A stretch of DNA of 64,000 bases. Source: Peterkaempfera sp044755465. Lineage in GTDB: Bacteria > Actinomycetota > Actinomycetes > Streptomycetales > Streptomycetaceae. Position numbers and translations under genes: made by a program. Shown here piece by piece: positions 42,813-51,241 of this stretch. The notes below the pieces were generated by a model. That model was not told where the DNA came from. It saw nothing but the letters and a program-made list of their open reading frames with translations, and searched no databases. The stretch's first letter is position 1. The number at the start of each line of letters is the position of its first letter. The DNA is taken from positions 62,001-126,000 of the forward strand of contig NZ_JBIVRB010000017.1 of the NCBI RefSeq assembly GCF_044755465.1, in the 5' to 3' direction.

Positions 42813-43352
42813 GTGAGCCGTAGCCTTCGACGCGGCGCCATCGCCGCTCTCGTCCTGGCGATTGCGCCGCTGTCCGCCTGCGCCGCCTCCAACGACGCGG
42901 AGACGCTCCAGGTCAGGCCGGACAACGCGGCCGCCTCCATCGGCACCACCCTCAAGCTGAACAACATCCTGCTGGTCACCAAGGCGGCCGAGGGCGCCGA
43001 CCAGAGCGAGTCCGGCCCGGCGGCCGTCAGCGTCAACATCAGCAACGCCGGCTCCACCGCGCAGGTGCTGAAGTCGGTCACCGTGGGCGACGCGGGCACG
43101 GCCGAGTTCACCGGTCCGGACGGGGGCACGGTGCGGGAGATCACCGTCCCGGCGGGCGGCTCGGTGCTGCTCGGCGGTCCCGGCCAGCCGTCGGTGCGGG
43201 TCACCGACGCCAAGGTGCAGCGGGGCGGCTTCGCTCCGGTGACCTTCTCCTTCGACTCGGCGGGCTCGGTCAAGACGGAGGCGGCCGTGGTCAGCGGCAC
43301 CGGCGACTACTCGTCCTTCGCGCCGAGCGCCCCGGCCGCCGCCGGGAGCTGA
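42813..43352 (+). CDS. Putative lipoprotein
   Basis: 179 residues from GTG 42813 (AAGGAGAAG upstream, slightly far). SRSLRRGAIAALVLAIAPLS followed by AC is a lipoprotein signal with lipobox LSAC at residues ~18-21. The mature part looks like a beta-sandwich (AVSVNISNAGSTAQVLKSV, VTFSFDSAGSV), similar to copper-chaperone-like or DUF461-type lipoproteins of Streptomyces. Located opposite phoP, between carD and the pho genes, as in related genomes. Confidence 0.85.
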   Translation: MSRSLRRGAIAALVLAIAPLSACAASNDAETLQVRPDNAAASIGTTLKLNNILLVTKAAEGADQSESGPAAVSVNISNAGSTAQVLKSVTVGDAGTAEFTGPDGGTVREITVPAGGSVLLGGPGQPSVRVTDAKVQRGGFAPVTFSFDSAGSVKTEAAVVSGTGDYSSFAPSAPAAAGS

Positions 43353-43356
43353 CCCG

Positions 43357-43398
43357 CGCGCCAGACGGTACGCGCCAGACGGTACGCAGCACACGGTA
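43357..43398. repeat. Three 14-bp tandem repeats
   Basis: CGCGCCAGACGGTA twice and CGCAGCACACGGTA once, directly after the lipoprotein stop. Confidence 0.8.
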
Positions 43399-43408
43399 CG
43401 CAGCGCGA

Positions 43409-43443
43409 CGCCCCCGGGAGCAGCCGAAGCGCTCCCGGGGGCG
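43409..43443. terminator. Bidirectional terminator between lipoprotein and phoP
   Basis: CGCCCCCGGGAGC (43409-43421) and GCTCCCGGGGGCG (43431-43443), 9-nt loop. Confidence 0.8.
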
Positions 43444-43484
43444 CGCGTACACCGGGCGGCCGCCGGGGACAGCCGCCGGCCCGG

Positions 43485-44177
43485 TCAGGGCTCGAACTTG
43501 TAGCCGAGCCCGCGCACGGTGACCAGGTAGCGCGGGGCGCCCGGGTCCGGCTCGATCTTGGCCCGCAGCCGCTTGACGTGCACGTCCAGCGTCTTGGTGT
43601 CACCCACGTAGTCGGCGCCCCAGACCCGGTCGATCAGCTGCATCCGGGTGAGCACCCGGCCGGCGTTGCGCAGCAGCATCTCCAGCAGGTCGAACTCCTT
43701 GAGCGGCAGGTCGACCTTGCCGCCGTCCACGGTCACCACGTGCCGGTCCACGTCCATCCTGACCGGTCCGGCCTCCAGCGCGCCGGGGCCGCCGACCGCC
43801 GCCGAGCCGCCCTCCTCGCCCCGGCGGCGGAGCACCGCGCGGATGCGGGCGACCAGCTCCCGGGTGGAGTACGGCTTGGTGACGTAGTCGTCGGCGCCTA
43901 TCTCCAGGCCGACCACCTTGTCTATCTCGCTGTCCTTGGCCGTCACCATGATCACGGGGACGCTGGAGCGGGTGCGCAGCTGGCGGCAGACCTCGGTGCC
44001 GGGCAGTCCGGGCAGCATCAGGTCCAGCAGGACCAGGTCGGCGCCGTTGCGTTCGAACTGCTCCAGCGCGTCCGGACCGGTGGCGGCGACGGCCACCTCG
44101 AAGCCTTCCTTGCGGAGCATGTAGGACAGTGCGTCGCTGAACGATTCCTCGTCCTCGACGACGAGCACTCTGGTCAC
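43485..44177 (-). CDS. phoP: Phosphate response regulator PhoP
   Basis: 230 residues from GTG 44177, overlapping the phoR stop (GTGA). Receiver domain RVLVVEDEESFSDALSYML with phospho-Asp in LVLLDLMLPGLPG and Lys in DDYVTKPYS; C-terminal winged helix with LPLKEFDLLEMLLRNAGRVL and TLDVHVKRLRAKIE. It controls the Pho regulon and, in streptomycetes, represses antibiotic production under high phosphate. Confidence 0.95.
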   Translation of the reverse strand: MTRVLVVEDEESFSDALSYMLRKEGFEVAVAATGPDALEQFERNGADLVLLDLMLPGLPGTEVCRQLRTRSSVPVIMVTAKDSEIDKVVGLEIGADDYVTKPYSTRELVARIRAVLRRRGEEGGSAAVGGPGALEAGPVRMDVDRHVVTVDGGKVDLPLKEFDLLEMLLRNAGRVLTRMQLIDRVWGADYVGDTKTLDVHVKRLRAKIEPDPGAPRYLVTVRGLGYKFEP

Positions 44178-45490
44178 GGAAGGACCTCCGGGGCAGTGGT
44201 GGCGGGGGTGGGCTCCGGCACGGGCGCGGAGTCGTGGGGGTGGGGGTGGGAGTGGGGACCGGGCTGGTACGCGGTGCTGCCGGACGGCGCGGGCGCCGGG
44301 GGTTCCGGCGTGCCGGCGGGGGCCTTCCCGGCGGGCAGCCGCAGGGTGAAGGTGGAGCCCTGGCCCTCCACGCTCCACACCGAGACGGTGCCGCCGTGCG
44401 AGGCGGCAACGTGCTTGACGATGGAGAGGCCGAGCCCGGTGCCGCCGGTGGCGCGGGAGCGGGCCGGGTCGACCCGGTAGAACCGCTCGAAGATCCGCTC
44501 CCGGTCCTTCTCCGAGATGCCGATGCCCTGGTCGCTGACCGAGATCTCCACCAGGACGGAGCCGTCGGCGTAGCCCTTGTCGTCCACGCCGGCGACCGTA
44601 CGGGCGGCGACCGCGACCCGGGTGCGGGGGGTGCTGTAGTTGACCGCGTTCTCCACCAGGTTGCCGAGCGCGGCGGCGAGCTGGCCCCGGTTGCCGCGCA
44701 GGTGGAGGCCGGTGGTGCCGCCGGCGGCCATGGTGATCTGCTTGGCGGCGGCCTGGTGCCGGCAGCGGTCCATGGCCTCGGCGACCAGCTCGTCCACCGC
44801 GACCGGTTCCAGGTCGGCGAGCTGCTGGTCGTCCTGGACCCGGGAGAGGTCGATGATCTCCTGGACCAGGCTGGTCAGCCGGGTGGACTCGATCTGCATC
44901 CGGCCCGCGAAGCGGCGTACCGCCTCCGGGTCGTCGCTGGCGTCCTGCACTGCCTCGGAGAGCAGGGAGAGGGCGCCGACCGGGGTCTTGAGCTCATGGC
45001 TGACGTTGGCGACGAAGTCGCGGCGTACGGCTTCGATCCGGCGGGCTTCGGTGAGGTCGTCCACCAGCACCAGCACCAGCCGGGAGCCGAGCGGAGCGAC
45101 CCGGACCGCGACCGCCAGCGGGTCGCCCGCCCGGGTGAGCCCGGGTTTGGGCAGGTCCAGTTCGACCTGCCGTATCTCGCCGTCCCGGCGGGTGGTCCTG
45201 GCCAGGGCCAGGATCTCGTCCACCGCCATCCCGCCGCCGCGGACCAGGCCCATGGCGTACGCGGAGGAGCTGGCCTTGACGACCTCGTCGCCGTCGCCCA
45301 GCACGATCGCGCAGGAGCGCAGCACCGAGAGCACGGTGTCCACGCCCGGCGGGAGGGTTGACTCGGGGGGCGCTCCGGCCCGACTGCGCGCCTGCTCGCG
45401 CTCGCTCCACCGGAAGGCGAGTGCGGCCGTGAGGCCGACGCCGAGCCCGGCCATGGCGCAGGCTGCGGCGGCAGCCGCGTTCACGTCCAT
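44174..45490 (-). CDS. phoR: Phosphate sensor histidine kinase PhoR
   Basis: 438 residues. One N-terminal membrane helix (MAGLGVGLTAALAF), a PAS-like region (~60-165), the H-box FVANVSHELKTPVGALSLL, N-box LVENAVNYS, and ATP-lid motifs DQGIGISEKD and GGTGLGLSIVKH. The last 50 residues are Pro/His-rich. It phosphorylates PhoP when phosphate is low. Divergent from phoU with a PHO box between them. Confidence 0.95.
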   Translation of the reverse strand: MDVNAAAAAACAMAGLGVGLTAALAFRWSEREQARSRAGAPPESTLPPGVDTVLSVLRSCAIVLGDGDEVVKASSSAYAMGLVRGGGMAVDEILALARTTRRDGEIRQVELDLPKPGLTRAGDPLAVAVRVAPLGSRLVLVLVDDLTEARRIEAVRRDFVANVSHELKTPVGALSLLSEAVQDASDDPEAVRRFAGRMQIESTRLTSLVQEIIDLSRVQDDQQLADLEPVAVDELVAEAMDRCRHQAAAKQITMAAGGTTGLHLRGNRGQLAAALGNLVENAVNYSTPRTRVAVAARTVAGVDDKGYADGSVLVEISVSDQGIGISEKDRERIFERFYRVDPARSRATGGTGLGLSIVKHVAASHGGTVSVWSVEGQGSTFTLRLPAGKAPAGTPEPPAPAPSGSTAYQPGPHSHPHPHDSAPVPEPTPATTAPEVLP

Positions 45491-45552
45491 ACCGCCAGCC
45501 TAAGCGCACCGCGCTGACCAGCCCCAAGACCCTGATGCCCGGATCGGTGACT

Positions 45553-45596
45553 GGTTGCCGAGAATTCACCTGCACGCTGCCATTGGTTCACTCCGC
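45553..45596. promoter_or_regulatory. PHO box (PhoP binding site) between phoR and phoU
   Basis: 11-bp units in register: GGTTGCCGAGA (45553), ATTCACCTGCA (45564), CGCTGCCATTG (45575), GTTCACTCCGC (45586). The TTCAC cores are 22 bp apart, fitting the direct-repeat PHO box GTTCACC-N4 of streptomycetes. Confidence 0.7.
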
Positions 45597-45745
45597 GCCC
45601 GGTGGGGGGTCGCCCGAGCGGCGCACTGTGGTCGTACCCGCCCGGCGAGGCCGCGGCGGGAGGCCGGTCCGGCCGCCACCGACACCGCGACACCACTGCT
45701 TTCGTCCGCCCCGCGAGGTGCGGGGCGGCAGCCGGGAGGACGACA

Positions 45746-46417
45746 ATGCGCGACGCGTACCACGAGGAGCTCGACTCGATCGGCGACGGGCTCGTGGAGA
45801 TGGCCCGGCTGGTCGGGTCCGCGATGGGGCGGGCCACCACGGCGCTGCTCGACGCCGATCTGGCGCTCGCGGAGAGTGTGATCGCCGCCGACGAGAAGGT
45901 GGACGCGCTCCACCACGAGCTGGAGAACCGGGCGATCGACCTGCTGGCCCGGCAGCAGCCGGTCGCCACCGACCTGCGGATCGTCGTCACCTCGCTGCGG
46001 ATGAGCGCCGATCTGGAGCGGTCGGGCGACCTGGCCCGCCATGTCGCCAAGCTGGCCCGGCTGCGCTACCCGGAGTCGGCGGTCCCGGCCGATCTGCACA
46101 GCACCGTGCTGGCGATGGGGCAGCTGGCGCAGCGGCTGGTGGCCAAGGCGGGGCTGGTGATCACCACCAAGGACGTGGACGCCGCGCTGGAGCTGGAGCG
46201 GGACGACGACGAGATGGACCGGCTGCACCGGGACCTGTTCTCGCACCTGCTGGACGACCGCTGGCAGCACGGCATCGAGACGGCGGTGGATGTCACGCTC
46301 TGCGGCCGTTACTACGAGCGGTTCGCCGACCATGCGGTGTCGGTGGCCAAGCGGGTGGTGTTCCTGGTGACCGGGGAGCACGCGGACGACTTCGTGGCGG
46401 AGGGGTCCGGCCAGTAG
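45746..46417 (+). CDS. phoU: Phosphate transport system regulator PhoU
   Basis: 223 residues, ATG 45746 behind GGGAGGACGACA. Two PhoU three-helix repeats: LVEMARLVGSAMGRATTAL to RIVVTSLRMSADLERSGDLA, and LAQRLVAKAGLVITTKD to GRYYERFADHAVSVAKRVV. The E/D-rich metal motifs (ERSGD, ERFADH) are present. It dampens PhoR signalling and phosphate uptake. Divergent from phoR-phoP. Confidence 0.95.
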   Translation: MRDAYHEELDSIGDGLVEMARLVGSAMGRATTALLDADLALAESVIAADEKVDALHHELENRAIDLLARQQPVATDLRIVVTSLRMSADLERSGDLARHVAKLARLRYPESAVPADLHSTVLAMGQLAQRLVAKAGLVITTKDVDAALELERDDDEMDRLHRDLFSHLLDDRWQHGIETAVDVTLCGRYYERFADHAVSVAKRVVFLVTGEHADDFVAEGSGQ

Positions 46418-46422
46418 CGGGG

Positions 46423-46476
46423 GCCGGTGCCGGGGGTGCGGCCGGTGCCGGGGGTGCGGCCGGTGCCGGGCGCGGG
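46423..46476. repeat. Three 18-bp tandem repeats after phoU
   Basis: GCCGGTGCCGGGGGTGCG twice and GCCGGTGCCGGGCGCGGG once. Further on, AGGCATGGCCTAC occurs twice (46558-46570, 46574-46586) just before the ribosome site of the next gene. Confidence 0.8.
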
Positions 46477-46519
46477 CGTAGGGGCGCGTACCGGGCCGGC
46501 CGACCGCTTCCGCGCGCCG

Positions 46520-46549
46520 TTGACGCTCCGTGAAGCAGGCGGCTTCAAT
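46520..46549 (+). promoter_or_regulatory. Possible promoter of the cysteine-rich protein gene
   Basis: TTGACG (46520-46525), 18-bp spacer, TTCAAT (46544-46549), 54 bp before the ATG at 46603. Confidence 0.45.
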
Positions 46550-46602
46550 CGGTGATGAGGCATGGCCTACGAGAGGCATGGCCTACAAGGAGGGTCCGCA
46601 CC

Positions 46603-46773
46603 ATGAAGGAAGCCCCCACCCCGCCCGTTTCCACTCCGAGCAGCCCGGTCGAGCCGCCGAGCTCCTGCGCCGGCATCCCGCTGCCGACCGTCGCGGCCTG
46701 CGGCTGCGGCGCCGGGTGCGGCTGCGGCTGCAAGTCCGGTGGCAACTGCCGCTGCGGCGGTGGCTGCGGCTGA
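46603..46773 (+). CDS. Small cysteine-rich metallothionein-like protein
   Basis: 56 residues. ATG 46603 has an ideal AAGGAGGG 8 nt upstream and its own promoter-like sequence. The N-terminal half is Pro/Ser/Thr-rich; the C-terminal half is almost only Cys and Gly with single Lys/Arg/Asn (ACGCGAGCGCGCKSGG and NCRCGGGC). Nine cysteines in CxC and CxxxC spacings are what a metal-binding metallothionein would show. I see no maturation enzyme that would make it a RiPP precursor. Likely binds Zn, Cu or Cd. Confidence 0.75.
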   Translation: MKEAPTPPVSTPSSPVEPPSSCAGIPLPTVAACGCGAGCGCGCKSGGNCRCGGGCG

Positions 46774-46784
46774 CCCGCGCGTGA

Positions 46785-46820
46785 CGGTGGCCCGGCTCCC
46801 CGTGGGGGGCCGGGCCACCG
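46785..46820. terminator. Bidirectional terminator between Cys-rich gene and gpmA
   Basis: CGGTGGCCCGGC (46785-46796) and GCCGGGCCACCG (46809-46820), 12-nt loop, between convergent genes. Confidence 0.8.
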
Positions 46821-46841
46821 ATGCTGCGGGCGTCGCGGGCG

Positions 46842-47600
46842 TTACTTCTTGCCCTGGTTCTTCACGGCCTCGATGGCGGCCGCCGCCGCCTGCGGGTCGA
46901 GGTAGCGGCCACCGGGGGTGACCGGCTTGAAGTCCGCGTCGAGCTCGTAGAGCAGCGGGATGCCGGTGGGGATGTTGAGGCCGGCGATGGCCTCGTCGGA
47001 GATGCCGTCGAGGTGCTTGACCAGGGCGCGCAGGCTGTTGCCGTGCGCGGTGACCAGCACGGTGCGGCCGGCCGCCAGGTCCGGCACGATGGCGTCGTAC
47101 CAGTACGGCAGCATGCGCACCACGACGTCCTTGAGGCACTCGGTGCGCGGGCGCTCCTCGCTGGGGATCTCGGCGTAGCGCGGGTCGTCGGACTGCGAGA
47201 ACTCCGAGCCGTCCGCCAGCACCGGCGGCGGGGTGTCGTACGAGCGGCGCCAGAGCTGGAACTGCTCCTCGCCGAACTCGGCGAGGGTCTGCGCCTTGTC
47301 CTTGCCCTGGAGCGCCCCGTAGTGACGCTCGTTCAGCCGCCAGCTGCGGCGGACCGGGACCCAGTGGCGGTCGGCCTTGTCGAGGGCGATCTGCGCGGTG
47401 CGGATGGCGCGGCGCAGCAGGGAGGTGTGCAGCACGTCGGGCAGCAGGCCCTCGGCCGCCAGCAGCTCGCCGCCGCGTGCGGCCTCCGTCTCGCCCTTCC
47501 CGTTGAGGTCGACGTCGACCCAACCGGTGAAGAGGTTCTTCTGGTTCCACTCGCTCTCGCCATGGCGGAGCAGCACGAGTCGGTACGGGGAGTCAGCCAT
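46842..47600 (-). CDS. gpmA: 2,3-bisphosphoglycerate-dependent phosphoglycerate mutase
   Basis: 252 residues from ATG 47600 (MADSPYRLVLLRHGESEWN), which matches the start of streptomycete Pgm better than ATG 47606. Phospho-histidine motif LRHGESEWN, substrate residues WRLNERHYG and catalytic AHGNSLRALVKHL are intact. Interconverts 3- and 2-phosphoglycerate in glycolysis. Confidence 0.95.
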   Translation of the reverse strand: MADSPYRLVLLRHGESEWNQKNLFTGWVDVDLNGKGETEAARGGELLAAEGLLPDVLHTSLLRRAIRTAQIALDKADRHWVPVRRSWRLNERHYGALQGKDKAQTLAEFGEEQFQLWRRSYDTPPPVLADGSEFSQSDDPRYAEIPSEERPRTECLKDVVVRMLPYWYDAIVPDLAAGRTVLVTAHGNSLRALVKHLDGISDEAIAGLNIPTGIPLLYELDADFKPVTPGGRYLDPQAAAAAIEAVKNQGKK

Positions 47601-47756
47601 GGTCACAGCCTAATCGAGGGTTATCGGGTGGCCCTACTGGGCCGGGTGTCGGTAATCTGCGCTCAGCGGTTTCACTACTTACCTGCATGGTGAGCGGTGC
47701 ACCCTGTCGCGCTCACCGCGAACCCCCCTGCCTCGCCGCCGCTCCGGAGCCGCCCC

Positions 47757-49037
47757 ATGTCCGCGCCACCCGCCCTGTCTGCCGTGCGCCGGGCGGTGGC
47801 CGAGACGACCGGCGGCCTGCCGGGCAGCTTCTGGTGGCTGTGGACCAGCACCCTGGTCAACCGGCTGGGCGGCTTCGTCGTCACCTTCCTGGCGCTCTAC
47901 CTCACGGCGGGCCGGGGCTACTCGGCCGGCTACGCGGGCCTGGTCGCCTCGCTCTACGGGCTGGGCTCGGCGGTCGCGGCGCTGGTCGGCGGGGTGCTGG
48001 CGGACCGGGTCGGCCGGCGGCCGACCCTGCTGGTGGCGCAGCTGAGCACCGCCGGCTGCACCCTGCTGCTGGGCTTCGCCCAGGGGCAGACCGCGATCGC
48101 CGTCTCGGCGCTGCTGCTCGGGCTGGCCGGCAACGCCTCCCGGCCGGCCACCTCCGCGATCATGGCAGACCTGGTGCCGCCGCAGGACCGCGTCCGAGCC
48201 TTCTCCCTGAACTACTGGGCGATCAACATCGGCTTCGGCGTCTCGGCGGCGGTCGCCGGGCTGGTGGCCGCGCACGGCTATCTGGTGCTCTTCGTCGCGG
48301 ACGCGGCGGCCACCCTGCTCTGTGCGCTGGTGGTCTTCGCCAAGGTGCCGGAGACCCGCCCCGAGGCGGCCGCCGCGCCGACGGGCGGCGGCGCGCGGCC
48401 GGGGATCGGGCTGGGACGGGTGCTGCGCGACGGACCGTTCATGGCGCTGGTGGGGCTGACCTTCCTGGTCGCGCTGATCTCCCAGCAGGGCAGCACCACG
48501 CTGGCGGTGGACATGGGCGAGGCGGGGCTGACGGCCACCCAGTACGGCTTCGTCATCGGCCTCAACGGGCTGCTGATCGTGCTGCTCCAGATCCCGGTGA
48601 CCCGGCTGATGACCGGGCGCAGCCGGGCGTCGCTGCTCTTCGCGGCGGCGTTGCTGACCGGTTGGGGCTTCGGGCTGACCGCTTTCGCCCACTCGGCGGC
48701 CTTCTACGCGGTGACGGTGGGGGTGTGGACGATCGGGGAGATCATCCAGGCGCCGACCACCATGGCCCTGGTGGCGGAGCTGTCCCCGGCCCAGGCGCGC
48801 GGCCGCTACCAGGGGGTGTACTCGCTCTCCTGGTCGGCGGCGTCGTTCCTGGCCCCGGTGGGGGGCGGGCTGCTGCTGGACCGGGCCGGCGGGGGCGCGG
48901 TGTGGGGGGCGTGCGCGCTGCTGGGGACGGTGGCCGCGGTGGGTTACGCGCTGCTGGTCCGCAGCCGTCCGGTATCCGTACCCGTGGTCGAGCCCGCGCC
49001 GCCGGTGGCGGAGCCGGTGTCTGGGGCGGTCTCCTGA
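47757..49037 (+). CDS. MFS transporter
   Basis: 426 residues from ATG 47757 behind CCGGAG; GTG 47697 would add 20 residues. About 12 membrane segments; the loop motif GGVLADRVGRRPTLL and WWLWTSTLVNRLGGF are typical of a conserved streptomycete MFS efflux protein located next to gpmA and mshA. Substrate unknown. Confidence 0.88.
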   Translation: MSAPPALSAVRRAVAETTGGLPGSFWWLWTSTLVNRLGGFVVTFLALYLTAGRGYSAGYAGLVASLYGLGSAVAALVGGVLADRVGRRPTLLVAQLSTAGCTLLLGFAQGQTAIAVSALLLGLAGNASRPATSAIMADLVPPQDRVRAFSLNYWAINIGFGVSAAVAGLVAAHGYLVLFVADAAATLLCALVVFAKVPETRPEAAAAPTGGGARPGIGLGRVLRDGPFMALVGLTFLVALISQQGSTTLAVDMGEAGLTATQYGFVIGLNGLLIVLLQIPVTRLMTGRSRASLLFAAALLTGWGFGLTAFAHSAAFYAVTVGVWTIGEIIQAPTTMALVAELSPAQARGRYQGVYSLSWSAASFLAPVGGGLLLDRAGGGAVWGACALLGTVAAVGYALLVRSRPVSVPVVEPAPPVAEPVSGAVS

Positions 49038-49041
49038 CGGC

Positions 49042-49593
49042 TCAGGGCTGGTCGGGGCGGTCGGGCTGGTCGGGCCGGTCGGGCCGGTCGGCGGCCGGGC
49101 CCGCCAGGTGGCCGAAGGCCGCGAGGTTGCGGGTGGACTCGCCGCGCTTGGTACGCCACTCCCACTCGCGGCGGATGGCGGAGGCGAAGCCCAGCTCCAG
49201 CAGGGTGTTGAACGGCTCGTCGGCGTTCTCCAGCACCGTGCCGAGCAGCCGGTCGACCTCGTCGGCGGTGACGGCGGCCAGCGGCAGCCGGCCCGCGAGG
49301 TAGATGTCGCCCAGCCGGTCGACGGCGTAGGCGACCCCGTACAGCCGGGTGTTGCGCTCCAGCAGCCAGCGGTAGACCGCCTCGTGGTTCTCGTCCGGGC
49401 GGCGCAGCACAAAGGCGTTCACCGACAGGGTGTGGTCACCGATCCGCAGTGCGCAGGTGGTGGACAGCTTGCGGGTGCCGGGCAGCGTGACGACCAGCGT
49501 ACGGGGGTCGCCGGGGCTCGGCTCCCAGGCCACCCCGGCCTCGTCCAGGGCGCTGCGGAGGATCTCCAGGGCGGTTTCGCTGCCGGTGGCCAT
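49042..49593 (-). CDS. YbjN-domain protein
   Basis: 183 residues. The YbjN/type III chaperone-like fold is seen in VAWEPSPGDPRTLVVTLPG, LSVNAFVLRRPDENHEAVY and RLYGVAYAVDRLGDIYLAG. The C-terminus ends in DRPDQP-type repeats, encoded by short tandem repeats at 49042-49090. Its gene stands directly beside mshA, as in many actinobacteria. Function unknown, possibly a chaperone-like adaptor. Confidence 0.88.
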   Translation of the reverse strand: MATGSETALEILRSALDEAGVAWEPSPGDPRTLVVTLPGTRKLSTTCALRIGDHTLSVNAFVLRRPDENHEAVYRWLLERNTRLYGVAYAVDRLGDIYLAGRLPLAAVTADEVDRLLGTVLENADEPFNTLLELGFASAIRREWEWRTKRGESTRNLAAFGHLAGPAADRPDRPDQPDRPDQP

Positions 49594-49602
49594 GGGGGGA
49601 CG

Positions 49603-51036
49603 CTATCGCGCGGACGCGCGGCGCAGCCGGGAGGCGCCGCGCCCGCCGTCCGCGTCGGGGCGGCCCACCGCGTCCGCGTACACCTCGGCGGTGGCCAGCG
49701 CCGAGGCGCTCCAGCCGAAGCGGGCCGCGTGCTCGGCGGCGGCGGTGCCGAGCCGGTCGCCCAGCGCCGGGTCGTCCAGGAAGCGCCGCAGCGTACGGGC
49801 CCAGTCCTGCGGGTCGTGGCCCTGGACCAGGAAGCCGGTGGCGCCGTCGCGCACCGCGACCGGGAGTCCGCCGACGGCGGCGGCGACCACCGGGGTGCCG
49901 CACGCCTGGGCCTCCAGCGCGACCAGGCCGAAGGACTCGCTGTACGAGGGCATCACCAGCGCGGTGGCCGCCCGGTACCAGTCGACCAGGTCGGGCTGGC
50001 CGACCGGCGGCTGGAAGCGGACGACATCGCTGATGCCCAGTCGGGCGGCGAGCTTCTGCAGGCTCTCGGGGCGGGCCAGGCCGGTGCCGCTGGGGCCGCC
50101 GACCACCGGGACGATCAGGCGGTCGCGCAGTGCCGGTTCCCGGTCGAGCAGTACGGCGACGGCGTGCAGCAGCACGTCGGGGGCCTTGAGCGGCTGTATG
50201 CGGCCGGCGAAGAGCAGCACGGTGGCCTCGGCGGGCAGTCCGAGCCGGGTCCGGGCGGCGGCGCGGCCCGCGCGGACGGCGGCGGCGGGGCCGCCCCGGC
50301 CCTGGTCGCGCGGCCCGGCGGGGCGGAAGACCTCCAGGTTGACCCCGGGGTGGACCACGGCCAGCTGCTCGGGAGCGGCGTCGTAGTGCAGGGCCAGCTC
50401 GGCGGCCTCGTCGGCGGTGTTGGCGATCAGCCGGTCGGCGGCGCCGACGACCTGGGTCTCACCGATCACCCGGGCCGCGGGCTCGGGCGTGTCGCCGGCG
50501 GCGAGGGCGGCGTTCTTCACCTTGGCCATGGTGTGCATGGTGTGCACCAGCGGGACGCCCCACCGGTCGGCGGCCAGCCAGCCGACCTGGCCGGAGAGCC
50601 AGTAGTGGGAGTGCACCAGGTCGTAGTAGCCGGGCCGGTGGCCGGCCTCGGTGCGCAGCACGCCGTGGGTGAAGGCGCAGAGCTGGGCGGGCAGGTCCTC
50701 CTTGAGCAGCCCCTCGTACGGGCCGGCGGTGACATGGCGGACCAGCACGCCGGGGGCCAGCTCCACGGTCGGCGGCAGCTCGGAGGAGGTGGTGCGGGTG
50801 AAGACCTCCACCTCGACGCCCAGTTCGGCCAGGCGCTTGGACAGCTCGACGATGTAGACGTTCATGCCGCCCGCGTCGCCCGTCCCGGGCTGGTGCAGCG
50901 GGGAGGTGTGCACGCTCAGCATGGCGACGCGGCGCGGGCGGCGGGCGCGCCGCCCGGCGGCCAGGCCCTGGAAGGGGTTGAGTCGGGCGCGCTGCTGCTG
51001 ACTGCGCCGTACCGGCCGCGCAGGGTGCTGGCTCAC
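49603..51036 (-). CDS. mshA: D-inositol-3-phosphate glycosyltransferase MshA
   Basis: 477 residues from GTG 51036, behind a perfect AGGAGG. GT-B fold with the inositol phosphate-binding SPLHQPGTGDAGGMNVYIVE, PHYWLSGQ-like SHYWLSGQVGW, FAGRIQPLKAPDVLLHAV, and the EX7E motif ESFGLVALE. First step of mycothiol synthesis: GlcNAc transfer from UDP-GlcNAc to inositol-3-phosphate. Confirms an actinobacterial host. Confidence 0.95.
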   Translation of the reverse strand: MSQHPARPVRRSQQQRARLNPFQGLAAGRRARRPRRVAMLSVHTSPLHQPGTGDAGGMNVYIVELSKRLAELGVEVEVFTRTTSSELPPTVELAPGVLVRHVTAGPYEGLLKEDLPAQLCAFTHGVLRTEAGHRPGYYDLVHSHYWLSGQVGWLAADRWGVPLVHTMHTMAKVKNAALAAGDTPEPAARVIGETQVVGAADRLIANTADEAAELALHYDAAPEQLAVVHPGVNLEVFRPAGPRDQGRGGPAAAVRAGRAAARTRLGLPAEATVLLFAGRIQPLKAPDVLLHAVAVLLDREPALRDRLIVPVVGGPSGTGLARPESLQKLAARLGISDVVRFQPPVGQPDLVDWYRAATALVMPSYSESFGLVALEAQACGTPVVAAAVGGLPVAVRDGATGFLVQGHDPQDWARTLRRFLDDPALGDRLGTAAAEHAARFGWSASALATAEVYADAVGRPDADGGRGASRLRRASAR

Positions 51037-51241
51037 CGGAATGGTCCTCCTGTTTGTCTCCCCCGATTGCTGCCGTCCTCGGCCCGCGCGGGCCCGCAAC
51101 CGGCGTCGGCGCCGCCCTGGGTGGCGATGACTCCAACCGTGTGACAACCAAGGAGGCGCCCTGCCCGATTCCCCGTGACCGAAACGTGACCGCCGGGCGG
51201 CCCGGCCGGGGCTGTTCCGGGGCCCGCGTACGCTGCCTGGC

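Noticed and set aside
46603..46773. Cysteine-rich peptide considered as a RiPP precursor
   Set aside because: No lanthipeptide synthetase, radical SAM, YcaO or protease gene is nearby; the Cys/Gly pattern fits metal binding better.
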